Positions 1-8,373 of a stretch of 64,000 nt of DNA are shown one piece after another; the stretch's first letter is position 1, and every line of letters begins with the position of its first letter. Position numbers and translations under genes: made by a program. The notes below the pieces were generated by a model. The model was not told the origin of the DNA, did not search any database, and saw nothing but the letters and a program-made list of their open reading frames with translations. The stretch comes from a bacterium endosymbiont of Escarpia laminata (lineage in GTDB: Bacteria; Pseudomonadota; Gammaproteobacteria; Chromatiales; Chromatiaceae), in NCBI GenBank assembly GCA_003660235.1, contig QGON01000060.1, positions 1 through 64,000 of the forward strand, written 5' to 3'.

Positions 1-699
1 GAGAGCTACGTGGGTCGCCGGAGGAAGAAAGCGCTGAGTGCATTGGGTTGTCCGGGCAGCGGCAACAAGGCAAGAATGTGGATGAGAGAAGCTAATGTCA
101 AGGCACGGCAGTGCAGGAAGTTCAAAGGGACGACCAACAGCAATCACAAACATCCGGTGTTTGGTAATCTGCTGGAACGCCAGTTTGATGTACCACAAAC
201 CGACCAGGTCTATGCCTCTGATGTGACCTATATCTGGACACCAGAGGGCTGGTTGTATCTGGCGGTGGTGATTGATCTGTGCTCACGTAAAGTGGTTGGC
301 TGGAGTATGAGTTCACGCATGAAGGCCCAGCTTGTTTGTGATGCGTTGAAGATGGCCATCTGGCGACGCAGGCCTCAAGCAGGTTTGATCCATCATTCGG
401 ACCGGGGCTCGCAGTATGCCAGTAAAGCATTCCGGCGATTGCTCAAGGCTCATGGCATTGAAGGCAGTATGAGCCGCAAGGGCGATTGTTGGGATAACGC
501 GGTCGTTGAGAGCTTCTTTGGCAGCCTGAAGCAAGAACAGGTGCAATGGCAACACTACCAGACTCGATATGAAGCGCAGCAGGACATACTTGAATACATC
601 ACCATGTTTTATAACTCTCAGAGACGCCATTCCTATTTGGATTACATGAGTCCCTGTGACTATGAACAACAATTATTGGAAATGAAGAAAGCTGCTTAA
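1..699 (+). CDS. IS3-family transposase OrfB, 5'-truncated by the window edge
   Basis: DDE transposase (rve integrase core) that cuts and joins IS ends. The reading frame is open from base 1, so the N terminus is missing. The catalytic triad is visible: the first Asp in YASDVTYIW (about residue 70), the second in [11 protein letters not shown] (about 130) and the Glu in [14 protein letters not shown] (about 165), followed by the usual C-terminal [15 protein letters not shown] block. The coding sequence is intact to its stop, so this part of the transposase could be functional. It lies directly against the truncated cheW and in the same direction, so it could drive or block transcription of the chemotaxis genes. 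Confidence 0.93.
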   Translation, partial: ESYVGRRRKKALSALGCPGSGNKARMWMREANVKARQCRKFKGTTNSNHKHPVFGNLLERQFDVPQTDQVYASDVTYIWTPEGWLYLAVVIDLCSRKVVGWSMSSRMKAQLVCDALKMAIWRRRPQAGLIHHSDRGSQYASKAFRRLLKAHGIEGSMSRKGDCWDNAVVESFFGSLKQEQVQWQHYQTRYEAQQDILEYITMFYNSQRRHSYLDYMSPCDYEQQLLEMKKAA

Positions 700-725
700 C
701 TTGGGTGTCACAAAACGGTTGACCA
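1..725 (+). mobile_element. IS3-family insertion sequence, right part
   Basis: This is the right-hand part of an IS3-family element; its left end, orfA and the start of orfB lie outside the window. The likely right terminus is the stretch at about 700-725 (TTGGGTGTCACAAAACGG followed by TTGACCA), which ends in CA as IS3-family ends usually do. Immediately after it the sequence reads in frame into the conserved body of a CheW protein, so the element sits in or at the 5' end of cheW. The exact terminus and target duplication cannot be confirmed without the left end. Confidence 0.75.
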
Positions 726-1177
726 CGTCACTCAGCTTCACACTCGGTGGAGAGGCTTATGGTGTGGACATCCTGCGGGTGCAGGAGATCAAGGGTTGGG
801 AGACGGTGCGTCCGCTTCCTGATACGCCGGACTATGTAAAAGGTGTGCTGGATCTACGCGGGGAGATTGTGCCGATTATCGATCTGCGAACCCGTCTCAA
901 GCTTGATCATGCCGAATATACACCGACTACGGTAACCATTGTGTTGACTGTGGAGAGTGAGCGCGGGCAGAACTTTGTCGGCATTGTTGTTGACGGTGTT
1001 TCAGATGTGCTTGATGTGCCAGAAGATGATGTGCGAGCCGCGCCTGATCTGGGTGCCCACATCAATACGAAATACATCATAGGCATGGTCACCCAGGGTG
1101 AGCGTATGGTTGTGCTGCTGGATGTTGACAAGCTCTTTAATCCTGACGAGTTAGGATTGCCGGTGAATGTCGGTTGA
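701..1177 (+). CDS. cheW: CheW-like chemotaxis coupling protein, 5' end replaced by IS sequence
   Basis: CheW couples the histidine kinase CheA to chemoreceptors. The body is a complete CheW domain: SLSFTLGGEAYGVDILRVQE, then the VRPLPDTPDYVKGVLDLRG block, IVPIIDLRTR and a C-terminal IIGMV...VVLLDVDKLF strand set. The first ten or so codons (LGVTKRLTTS) come from the right end of the upstream IS3 element, and the frame has only TTG candidates (701, 719) without a convincing ribosome-binding site. The native start and promoter were therefore lost or displaced. Expression would need read-through from the IS. It is followed 47 bases later by the parA remnant. Calling it broken or still translated is a judgement; the CheW fold itself is uninterrupted. 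Confidence 0.85.
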   Translation: MGVTKRLTTSLSFTLGGEAYGVDILRVQEIKGWETVRPLPDTPDYVKGVLDLRGEIVPIIDLRTRLKLDHAEYTPTTVTIVLTVESERGQNFVGIVVDGVSDVLDVPEDDVRAAPDLGAHINTKYIIGMVTQGERMVVLLDVDKLFNPDELGLPVNVG

Positions 1178-1224
1178 GTCTTGTGCCGTGAAAGCGAAGA
1201 GACGGAATAGGAGTGTTTTGATTC

Positions 1225-2262
1225 ATGCGCCGGATTGCAGTCATCAACCAGAAGGGTGGGGTGGGAAAGACCACGATTACCGCCAATCTGGGGCATGCAC
1301 TGGCCCTGCTCGGGCATCGTGTCACTGTGATCGATCTGGATCCGCAAGGTCAGCTGGCTGCGAGTTTTGGTATCTTCCGGCGCTGCCAGCCATGGAGAGC
1401 GAAGCGAAGGCTGGTAGTCCCCGGTAGCCGCGAGGCCGCACTGCTTACCCGGCGTGCCTTGCGCCAGAGGGGAAGCAAAGTAGGCATCCGAGCGCGGCGT
1501 CCAGTCATCGGGAGCTGGCAACGGAGCGGCAACGAGCTTGCGAGGTTGTCGCGTAGTGCCAGTGACCGGGACGGCCGGGGCACAAACAGGTTGTCGAAGG
1601 CCGAGTCGATTTTGGGGACTGGGATGTCCCAAAATCTATCACGAGGTCGAAGACTCACTTGCCACCATCAAAAGGTATCGACCAAGTACTTTTGGAAGCG
1701 CTGGATATCGAATCCGTCCGAGTCAGTGCCAGGGATCTGGTGACTTTGATACCTGCCGGAAACAGATTGCACAAAGTGGAAGAGTTGCACGAAGGTGGTG
1801 CAGCGCGCGCGCTTGTTACAGACCGCGTTGCAGGGAAAGCTGCAGGATCAGGCCTTCGTGCTTTATGACTGCCCGCCCTCTTCCGGGATGTTGGTGGCGA
1901 ATGCAGTATTTGCGGCAGATGAGGTGTTGATTCCGGTCGGTGGAGACTATCTCTCTCTCAACGGGCTGGCAAAAATGATGGCAACACTGAAAAAATTTGA
2001 GCCCTTTCTGGAAAAACCCCTGCAACAGTGGATTGAGCTAAGTCGTTTGATTCCACGTCGGCGGCTTGCCAAAGAGGTACAGGCTAAATTGCTTGAACAT
2101 TTTCCGGGACGTGTGTTGGCGACGCCGATTCGTGAGGCGGCGGTTATGGCGGAGTGCCCAGGCGCGGGGCGGACGATCTTTGAATACAGAGGTTCAAGTC
2201 GCTCGGCAAAAGAATTCAACTTACTCGCACAGGATGTCGTTGAGAGGAGAACCATGCAATGA
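1225..2262 (+). pseudogene. ParA/MinD-family ATPase (ParC-like, chemotaxis-associated), disrupted by insertion and frameshift
   Basis: The N terminus is a clear deviant-Walker Par[18 protein letters not shown], then [17 protein letters not shown]. The protein homology stops near 1376, where about 280 bases of unrelated GC-rich sequence intervene, and resumes at about 1660 in another frame ([19 protein letters not shown]). A second break lies in the GCGCGCGCG run near 1801-1810; after it the original frame resumes with LLQTALQGKLQDQ, the Walker B region FVLYDCPPSSGMLVANA and the C-terminal half to 2262. In chemotaxis operons such ATPases (ParC in Vibrio) place arrays at the pole. The stop overlaps the next start as ATGA, preserving coupled translation of the STAS gene. 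Two independent lesions make function unlikely. Confidence 0.85.
1376..1658. repeat. Insert of about 280 bp interrupting parA
   Basis: This segment splits the parA homology after codon ASFGIF and contributes no recognisable protein. It contains inverted repeats: CCAGCC / GGCTGG near 1388-1415, and ATTTTGGGG...CCCAAAAT at about 1609-1634. Its right part, CCCAAAATCTATCACGAGG, closely matches the sequence flanking the 3' side of the group II intron near 38967. It has no transposase, so it is probably a non-autonomous element or a fragment. Boundaries are set by where ParA homology stops and resumes and are accurate to about ten bases. Confidence 0.6.
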
Positions 2263-2687
2263 CGATACGGAAAAATAGTAGTGACCCGGTAATGAATCAT
2301 GACCCGCTTCTGGAAATGGAGACGTCAACGGAACCGGCGGATGACGGGGCGGGATTGAATACCACTGCCCCTGCTGTTGAAGCAACAGCATCTGCTGCCA
2401 AAGAGAATGTTGTGACATTGGGCGAAAGCCTGACCATTCAGGAAGTGGCCGGTATGCTGGAAACATTGAGACGATCGCTCGAAGTGGGCGGTACGGTAAT
2501 GTTGGATGCCGGGGAGCTCGACCAAGTGGATGGCGCAGGTATTCAACTGCTATGCGCCTTCGTTAAAGAGGCAGTGAGCCAGCATATCGAAGTAAAGTGG
2601 GTCGCAACAACTGAGAAGCTACAATCCGCAGCTGAACTGTTGGGATTGGCTGAAGTCTTGAATCTGTCAATAAAACAAGCGGCATGA
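2259..2687 (+). CDS. STAS-domain protein (MlaB-like) of the chemotaxis operon
   Basis: 142 aa. A low-complexity, Ala/Thr-rich N terminus (about residues 1-45) precedes a STAS domain (about 50-140): LTIQEVAGMLETLRRSL, then GGTVMLDAGELDQVDGAGIQLL and a C-terminal helix. At the place where SpoIIAA-type anti-anti-sigma factors carry the phosphorylated Ser, this protein has VDGAG, so it is probably not phosphorylated there. STAS proteins of this kind are common next to CheA/CheW, but their role in chemotaxis is not well defined. Its ATG overlaps the parA stop (ATGA); the CheZ-like gene follows after 24 bases. Confidence 0.8.
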   Translation: MTIRKNSSDPVMNHDPLLEMETSTEPADDGAGLNTTAPAVEATASAAKENVVTLGESLTIQEVAGMLETLRRSLEVGGTVMLDAGELDQVDGAGIQLLCAFVKEAVSQHIEVKWVATTEKLQSAAELLGLAEVLNLSIKQAA

Positions 2688-2711
2688 ATAGATGGGGATC
2701 GGAGAAGCCCG

Positions 2712-3278
2712 ATGAATAACACATCAATAGCGCCATCGACGGCGAAGCAACCTGATCTTGATTGGAGTCAGGTGAGGGAAACAATGCGTATGCTCAATCT
2801 CGCAGTTGCACAGATCGACATGGCGATGCGGGAGGGCGAGGAGTCGATTCAAACACTCAGTGACTCTTTTACCTCAATGATCGCCAGTGTGAGCACCATT
2901 GCGCAGACCGCCGGTCAGTTACAGTGCCGGGATGAAAATGCCGGGGTGATAGCCATAATCGAGCAGGAAGGGGCAGATGTATCAGCCAAGATGCAGGCGA
3001 GCATCATGGCATTCCAGTTTTACGATAAACTTTCGCAGCGGCTCTCCCATGTGAACCATGCACTTGAGGCGTTGGGGGAGTTGGTGGGCGATCAGGGCAG
3101 ACTCTATAACCCCAGTGAGTGGACCAGTCTGCAAGGAAAAATCAGGGCGCGCTACAGTATGCGTGAAGAGCAGGAGATGTTTGACGCTTTGTTGGAAGGG
3201 GCCACCATAGAGCAAGCGCTACAGATAGGGATTAAGGCGATGCATGAGGCAGAAGACGCTGATATTGAGCTGTTTTAG
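2712..3278 (+). CDS. CheZ-like chemotaxis phosphatase with C-terminal ELF tail
   Basis: 188 aa, mostly helical, no signal peptide or membrane segment. The diagnostic feature is FQFYDKLSQRLSHV at residues 101-114, with Asp105 and Gln109 in the DxxxQ spacing of the CheZ active site (Asp143/Gln147 in E. coli), preceded by a long helix (about 20-70) as in the CheZ hairpin. The expected role is to dephosphorylate CheY-P. The C terminus, DADIELF, ends in the same tripeptide as CheD and the MCP of this operon, suggesting a shared docking site. It lies between the STAS gene and a 154-bp repeat that separates it from cheR. Overall similarity to classical CheZ is low; the assignment rests on the motif and context. 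Confidence 0.72.
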   Translation: MNNTSIAPSTAKQPDLDWSQVRETMRMLNLAVAQIDMAMREGEESIQTLSDSFTSMIASVSTIAQTAGQLQCRDENAGVIAIIEQEGADVSAKMQASIMAFQFYDKLSQRLSHVNHALEALGELVGDQGRLYNPSEWTSLQGKIRARYSMREEQEMFDALLEGATIEQALQIGIKAMHEAEDADIELF

Positions 3279-3315
3279 TAACTATTCAGTTTGACCCTGA
3301 ATAGGTGCCTTTTTT

Positions 3316-3469
3316 GCAGGTTGGGTTAGATGCGTATTGCTCCAAATTTTCGTTTTTTTACCAAGCTTCTGGCGCATCGTAACCCAACAGCAGTTTGTCG
3401 GGTTACGTCGCGTGCAAGGTATAGTGCTGTATTCCGGTCTTGTGCTGTCGCGCGACTAACCCGGCCTAC
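3316..3469. repeat. Dispersed repeat with terminal inverted repeats, copy 1
   Basis: A 154-bp element bounded by GCAGGTTGGGTTAG on the left and CTAACCCGGCCTAC on the right, which form imperfect terminal inverted repeats. A second, inverted copy lies at 18676-18827, and the two match over most of their length. It contains no gene (short open frames in it are artefacts) and sits between the CheZ-like gene and cheR. It resembles a MITE or extragenic palindromic element. Confidence 0.85.
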
Positions 3470-3516
3470 GTTGAACTGTGCGAATAATCATAAAGTCATT
3501 GAAGGACCAAACAACA

Positions 3517-4353
3517 ATGCGCGACAGAGAGTTTGAGTTTACCCGTACGGACTTTGAGTTTTTGCGTGGCATTACGAACCAGCGTACCGGCATAGTCGTC
3601 TCCGATGATAAATTCGATATGTTTTATTCCCGGCTGTCGCGGCGGGTACGCAAACTGGGGATGGCAACCTTCAGTGAATATTGCGACCTGATTCGTGCTA
3701 ACCAGGATGGAGATGAAATGGTGGAGTTGGTCAACTCCATCACGACCAACCTGACTGCGTTTTTTCGCGAAAACCACCATTTCGAATATCTTGCCAATAC
3801 AGTGATTCCGGAATTGCTGGCGAAAAATTCCGCGGAGCGGAATATTCGCATCTGGTCTGCCGGTTGTTCTACCGGTGAAGAACCCTATTCACTCTCGATT
3901 ACCTTGAATGAAGTCCTGGAGCAGATTGCAGGATGGGACGTGAAAGTACTTGCTACCGATATTGACTCCAATGTGCTTGCCCGTGCTGCAAGTGGTGTCT
4001 ATCCGATGGAAAGGGTAAATGGATTGGATAAAACGCGCCTGCGGCGTTGGTTTCAGAAGGGCAAAGGGGAGCATGGCGGCAAGGCGAGATTGAAGCCTGA
4101 GGTTCGCAGACTGATCGAGTTTGGCCAACTGAACCTGATGCAGAAATGGTCGATTGACTCGCCCAAGGATGTGATCTTCTGCCGCAACGTAATTATCTAT
4201 TTTGATAAGGCGTCAAAGATTAAGTTGATTGAGCGTTATGCCGATAACCTGAAAGTGGGTGGCTATCTTTTTATTGGACACTCTGAATCACTGTTCAAAC
4301 TCACGGATCGTTTTGAATTGATAGGCCAGACAATCTATCGAAAGGTGAAATAG
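3517..4353 (+). CDS. cheR: Chemotaxis protein methyltransferase CheR
   Basis: 278 aa. CheR transfers methyl groups from S-adenosylmethionine to glutamates of chemoreceptors. The N-terminal helical domain (1-75) leads into the conserved TNLTAFFRE (78-86), the SAM-binding loop GCSTGEEPYS (116-125), VLATDIDSNVL and the late DVIFCRNVIIYF and GGYLFIGHSES blocks. The start at 3517 is preferred over the upstream GTG at 3478 because GAAGGA lies about ten bases before it and the upstream GTG adjoins the repeat. It is followed ten bases later by cheD. Confidence 0.96.
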   Translation: MRDREFEFTRTDFEFLRGITNQRTGIVVSDDKFDMFYSRLSRRVRKLGMATFSEYCDLIRANQDGDEMVELVNSITTNLTAFFRENHHFEYLANTVIPELLAKNSAERNIRIWSAGCSTGEEPYSLSITLNEVLEQIAGWDVKVLATDIDSNVLARAASGVYPMERVNGLDKTRLRRWFQKGKGEHGGKARLKPEVRRLIEFGQLNLMQKWSIDSPKDVIFCRNVIIYFDKASKIKLIERYADNLKVGGYLFIGHSESLFKLTDRFELIGQTIYRKVK

Positions 4354-4363
4354 CAGGGACATA

Positions 4364-4987
4364 ATGCAAAAGGAACTGACCAATTCTCTGCCGGGGTTTG
4401 AGGCGATCAACCGGTATTGGGATCGAAATCATAAGATGCCGGCGGCCAAGATTCTGCCGGGAGAATATTATGTGACGGCCAATGACGAGATCATCACCAC
4501 GGTACTGGGTTCCTGTGTGTCGGCGTGTATTTGGGACACTGTTTTCGGCATCGGTGGTATGAATCATTTCATGCTGCCTCTGAGTGACAGTGGTTCCTGG
4601 GGCGGCAGTGATCTTGTGAGCACCTCCACCCGGTACGGGAACTACGCCATGGAGCATATGATCAATGACATTTTGCGTCACGGTGGGCACCGTCCCAATC
4701 TGTCAGTGAAGATCTTTGGGGGTGGCAAGATTATCAGCGGAATGTCCGATGTTGGAGAGAAAAATATCCAGTTCATCCGCGAATATATTGCGCAGGAACA
4801 GTTAAATCTTTTGGGTGAGGATGTCGGTGATATCTACCCCAGAAAGGTTGTTTTCTATCCCGCCAGTGGCAGGGTGAGAATAAAGAAACTCAAACATATG
4901 CACAACGATACAGTAGTCAAGCGCGAGGTTGCCTATCGGCACGATATCGAAGATGCGCCAGTGGTGGGTGAGGTGGAGCTTTTCTGA
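4364..4987 (+). CDS. cheD: Chemoreceptor glutamine deamidase CheD
   Basis: 207 aa. CheD deamidates receptor glutamines to methylatable glutamates. The Cys-His-Thr catalytic set is visible with family spacing: Thr45, Cys51 (VLGSCVSACIWD) and His68 (GMNHFMLP). The GGGKIISGM block near residue 120 and the C-terminal SGRVRIKKL match CheD. The extreme C terminus is VVGEVELF, almost identical to that of the MCP in this operon. The 190-bp gap to cheB contains partly palindromic, REP-like sequence (about 5013-5120) and no gene. Confidence 0.95.
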   Translation: MQKELTNSLPGFEAINRYWDRNHKMPAAKILPGEYYVTANDEIITTVLGSCVSACIWDTVFGIGGMNHFMLPLSDSGSWGGSDLVSTSTRYGNYAMEHMINDILRHGGHRPNLSVKIFGGGKIISGMSDVGEKNIQFIREYIAQEQLNLLGEDVGDIYPRKVVFYPASGRVRIKKLKHMHNDTVVKREVAYRHDIEDAPVVGEVELF

Positions 4988-5178
4988 TGTGTGATGATTA
5001 CTAAGGAGAACGTTGGATAGCCGACATCCCCCAGTGAGGGACGTCGAATATACATCCCTGTAGGCTTGGTGGCGGCTTCCCTGCCGCCGACACCCCTGTT
5101 TGTGTATATCGCCTATCCTATGCACTCTTTAAGTAATAACAAACGAGAAGGTTTGGTTGTACTGATGGAAGAAAAATC

Positions 5179-6249
5179 ATGATCAAGGTTCTGGTAGTGG
5201 ATGATTCAGCACTGGTGCGCCAGTTGTTGACATCAATCCTGAGTGAAGACCCTGGGATCGAAGTGGTCGGAAGTGCCGCCGATCCTTTTGTGGCGCGTGA
5301 CAAGATAAAGAAGCTGAACCCGGACGTTTTGACGCTTGATGTTGAGATGCCGCGCATGGACGGGGTTACATTTCTCGGCAATCTGATGCGTCTGCGTCCG
5401 ATGCCGGTGGTGATGGTCTCCACCCTGACGGAACAGGGTGCTGAGGTGACGCTGCGTGCACTCGAGGCGGGTGCGGTGGACTTTGTTTCCAAGCCCAAAC
5501 TGGATGTGGCTCATGAGTTGCCCGAGTATGCGGAAGAGATCATTGGCAAGGTCAAGACGGCGGCCAAGGCCAGGGTGCGGGCGCTGGAACGTCGACCGGC
5601 CAAAAAAACCAGTGTCAGCAAAAAATTGAGTGCCGATGCAGTACTTTCCAAGCCTGTGATGAAAAAACATTTCCGCACCACGGACAGAATCATCGGTATC
5701 GGTTCATCCACCGGTGGTACCGAAGCGATCAAGGACGTGGTGCGCGATCTGCCGCCGGATATGCCGGGTATCGTGATATCACAGCATATTCCCGAGGCCT
5801 TCAGTGGTCCGTTTGCCCAGCGGGTCAACAGCATTACAGCCCTGACCGTGCTCGAAGCCACTGATGGTCAACAGGTTCTGCCGGGACATGTCTATATCGC
5901 TCCGGGTAACCGTCATCTCATCATACAGCGGGATGGTGCGCGATATATCTGCAAGCTGAACGATGGCCCTCCGGTCAATCGTCACAAACCCTCGGTGGAT
6001 GTCATGTTTCGCTCTCTTTCCCAGAACGCCGGCGCCAATGCCATTGCCGTTATGTTGACCGGTATGGGGGATGACGGGGCTGCGGGGATGGGAGAGATGA
6101 GACAGGCTGGTTCTCCAACCATCGCACAGGATGAGAGGACGAGCGTTGTTTGGGGCATGCCTGGGGAGGCAGTGAAGCGGGGGTTTGTGGGGGAAGTCCT
6201 TTCGTTAAACAAGATCGGCAAACGCCTGCAGGAGTTGAGTTCAGAGTAG
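5179..6249 (+). CDS. cheB: Chemotaxis response regulator protein-glutamate methylesterase CheB
   Basis: 356 aa. CheB removes methyl groups from receptors when phosphorylated by CheA. The N-terminal receiver domain (1-125) has Asp8/Asp9 and the phosphorylation site Asp54 in [12 protein letters not shown], then Ser in VVMVSTLT and Lys in FVSKPK. After a basic linker (about 125-165) the methylesterase domain shows [11 protein letters not shown] (catalytic Ser), [10 protein letters not shown] (His) and [12 protein letters not shown] (Asp). All catalytic residues are present, so it should be active. Confidence 0.96.
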   Translation: MIKVLVVDDSALVRQLLTSILSEDPGIEVVGSAADPFVARDKIKKLNPDVLTLDVEMPRMDGVTFLGNLMRLRPMPVVMVSTLTEQGAEVTLRALEAGAVDFVSKPKLDVAHELPEYAEEIIGKVKTAAKARVRALERRPAKKTSVSKKLSADAVLSKPVMKKHFRTTDRIIGIGSSTGGTEAIKDVVRDLPPDMPGIVISQHIPEAFSGPFAQRVNSITALTVLEATDGQQVLPGHVYIAPGNRHLIIQRDGARYICKLNDGPPVNRHKPSVDVMFRSLSQNAGANAIAVMLTGMGDDGAAGMGEMRQAGSPTIAQDERTSVVWGMPGEAVKRGFVGEVLSLNKIGKRLQELSSE

Positions 6250-6385
6250 TGTCCGGGATGATATTCTGCTGACCGGCATCAAAAAGAGGCTAAGGTTTTT
6301 TCCGGTCTCGCCGATAAGTGGTAAAGAGCCCGGCAAGTCAAACCAGCGGTAACGGGTTACATGTTTTGAAACTGGACGTTGTAGA

Positions 6386-7597
6386 GTGAAAGCCGAATAC
6401 TTGAAAACCCATTGGATACCCTATCTGGCCAGCGTGGTGCTGTTTGTCGCCGTGCTGGCGCTGGGTTCAGGCTGGTTTGAAGCGGGTGCTTTTCTGGTGT
6501 TGATTGCCTTATGGGGGGTACAGCACCGCCGGCTCTATCGGGATGACCGGAACAAGGCGCAAATACTGAGTGCAACCGAAGGTGGTTCAGCGCTTGTTTC
6601 CGAAATGCAGGGGTTGGCAGATGATCTGCAAACCGGTGTCGCTGGTTTGACAGGGGCTCTGGAGAGTGAGCTGGGCCAGATTCGATCGCTGGTTGGCGAT
6701 GCTGTCGGTACCCTGCAAAACAGTTTCAATGGCATAAACGATCAATCCCAGGCCCAGTTGGACATGGTTCAGGCGATGCTGGCCAATGTCGCGGACAATA
6801 TCGAAAATGAGAGTGGGCGGGTGTCGTTTGCGGAATTTGCCCAGGAGACGGACAAGGTTCTGCAGTTTTTTGTCACTCATGTTGTCGAGATCAGCCAAAA
6901 CACCATGTATATGGTGGAAACCATCGAGGATATGGCATCCCAGATGGATAAGGCCGATGCGCTGCTGAACGATGTCAAGATGATTGCCGACCAAACCAAC
7001 CTGCTGGCACTGAATGCGGCCATAGAAGCGGCTCGCGCCGGAGAGGCTGGACGAGGGTTTGCGGTGGTGGCTGACGAGGTGCGCAAGCTCTCACAGCGTT
7101 CGAACCGTTTCAACGACGAGATACGTGAGGTCATTGTCGGTTCCCGCGATAGTATTTCCGAGGCCAAAGACTCGGTGGCAAAGCTTGCTTCCAAGGATAT
7201 GACTTTTGCGATTCAGTCCAAATCCAAGGTTGATGAGATGATGGAGCAGATCGGCCAGATGAATGAAAGCACGGCTTTGAATCTCTCTCAGGTCTCCGAG
7301 ATGTCGGGTCGGATCAACTATCTGGTGGGCGACGCGGTACGCTCGTTGCAGTTTGAAGACATAGTCCGGCAATTGGCGGGTTATAGTGATCACCATATTG
7401 GACGACTGAATGAGATTTTCAGGCGTGTACAGTCGAGCATTGATGGCATGATGCAGGATCCAGCTGGCAGTGCCGAGACATTTGCAGTGCAAATGGGGCA
7501 GTTGCGGGTCATGGTTCATGAAGAGTTCTCGCAGGAACAGGCACATAAGCCGGTGGATCAGACATCCATGGAAGAGGGTGAGGTGGAGTTATTTTAG
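6386..7597 (+). CDS. Methyl-accepting chemotaxis protein without periplasmic domain, carrying a CheZ-like motif and ELF tail
   Basis: 403 aa with a GTG start. Two close hydrophobic segments (about 12-28 and 31-46) form a membrane anchor with no room for a periplasmic sensor. A coiled coil follows, then the conserved signalling tip [20 protein letters not shown] (202-221) and [18 protein letters not shown] (222-239). Unusually, the C-terminal part contains [10 protein letters not shown] (321-330) with Asp325 and Gln329 in CheZ-type DxxxQ spacing, aligning with the motif of the CheZ-like protein of the same operon, and the protein ends GEVELF like CheD. It probably senses an internal or membrane signal. 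A built-in phosphatase site is an inference. Confidence 0.93.
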   Translation: MKAEYLKTHWIPYLASVVLFVAVLALGSGWFEAGAFLVLIALWGVQHRRLYRDDRNKAQILSATEGGSALVSEMQGLADDLQTGVAGLTGALESELGQIRSLVGDAVGTLQNSFNGINDQSQAQLDMVQAMLANVADNIENESGRVSFAEFAQETDKVLQFFVTHVVEISQNTMYMVETIEDMASQMDKADALLNDVKMIADQTNLLALNAAIEAARAGEAGRGFAVVADEVRKLSQRSNRFNDEIREVIVGSRDSISEAKDSVAKLASKDMTFAIQSKSKVDEMMEQIGQMNESTALNLSQVSEMSGRINYLVGDAVRSLQFEDIVRQLAGYSDHHIGRLNEIFRRVQSSIDGMMQDPAGSAETFAVQMGQLRVMVHEEFSQEQAHKPVDQTSMEEGEVELF

Positions 7598-7654
7598 TGT
7601 GGGCGGGACCAAGTGGCAGGGCCGTCGGCTGACAGATGTGTTTGTTGGAAAATT

Positions 7655-7975
7655 ATGGCGATTATTGCAAAAACTTCAGGTGATGGACGGCTTGTCCGGA
7701 TATCGATCAGTGGGCGGTTTGATTTTTCGCAGCATGCGGGTTTTCGCAATGCCTATACGATAGAGGATGCCCCTTACCGTCGTTATGAGATTGATCTGTC
7801 GAATGCCCTCTACATGGATAGTTCCGCCTTGGGTATGTTGCTGGTGCTGCGCGAGCGTGCGGGTGGAGATAAAGCGGATATTACGCTCATTGGCTTCAAT
7901 GATGACATCGAACAGATTCTGAGCGTCTCGCGTTTTGATAACCTTTTTAAACTCAAAAGACCCCAGGCAGCTTAG
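7655..7975 (+). CDS. STAS-domain anti-sigma factor antagonist-like protein
   Basis: 106 aa, a single STAS domain: GRFDFSQHAGFRNAY, IDLSNALYMDSSALGMLLVL and a C-terminal helix. The Ser pair in MDSSALG corresponds to the phosphorylation site of SpoIIAA-type antagonists, so control by a serine kinase (partner switching) is plausible. The start at 7655 is chosen because the upstream in-frame residues do not match the family. It is a close paralogue of the next gene, 20 bases downstream, and both probably belong to the chemotaxis transcript. No partner kinase is visible in the window. Confidence 0.88.
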   Translation: MAIIAKTSGDGRLVRISISGRFDFSQHAGFRNAYTIEDAPYRRYEIDLSNALYMDSSALGMLLVLRERAGGDKADITLIGFNDDIEQILSVSRFDNLFKLKRPQAA

Positions 7976-7995
7976 GCTGGGCTACAGGAGGACAT

Positions 7996-8301
7996 ATGTC
8001 GATCAGCAAGTCTATTTCAAGTGACGGTTCAAAGGTGACGATTGCCGTTGCCGGAAGGTTTGATTTTTCAACTCACCAGGACTTCATCAAGGCCTATAAG
8101 GAACAGCCAAAAGGTGAGAAGGAATATGTCGTGGATCTCTCCAATGCAGAATATATGGACAGCTCCGCGATGGGGATGTTGCTGCAGTTGCGGGAGCACA
8201 GCAGCAAAAAACCGGGCAGTGTGGTGCTGGTAAATGGTAATGAGGCAATCCAGGATATCCTGAGAATTGCCAATTTTTCCGCCTTGTTCACTATCCAGTA
8301 A
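7996..8301 (+). CDS. STAS-domain anti-sigma factor antagonist-like protein, second paralogue
   Basis: 101 aa. It has the same layout as the preceding gene (AGRFDFSTHQDFIKAY; VDLSNAEYMDSSAMGMLL), with the conserved Ser of the phosphorylation site. A strong ribosome-binding site, CAGGAGG, lies just before the ATG. The pair looks like a tandem duplication. It is the last gene of the chemotaxis cluster before the housekeeping gene ychF. Confidence 0.9.
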   Translation: MSISKSISSDGSKVTIAVAGRFDFSTHQDFIKAYKEQPKGEKEYVVDLSNAEYMDSSAMGMLLQLREHSSKKPGSVVLVNGNEAIQDILRIANFSALFTIQ

Positions 8302-8373
8302 TTTCAATCCGACTGGAAATCCGTTGAATCTTTCCGGTATCCTTGCCGCAATTTTTTAGCGGGATATCAGATC

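Noticed and set aside
1350-1658. Minus-strand frame of 102 codons across the parA insert
   Set aside because: It spans the junction between parA and the insert, has no start signal and shows no family features.
3330-3536. Small open frame encoding MRIAPNFRF...
   Set aside because: It lies mostly in the dispersed repeat, and a similar frame appears in the inverted copy at 18574-18813, so it is a repeat artefact.
5013-5120. Partly palindromic sequence between cheD and cheB, considered as a riboswitch or terminator
   Set aside because: There is no T run or known riboswitch core, and the ends GGATAG/CTATCC look like another REP-type element; too weak to list as a feature.
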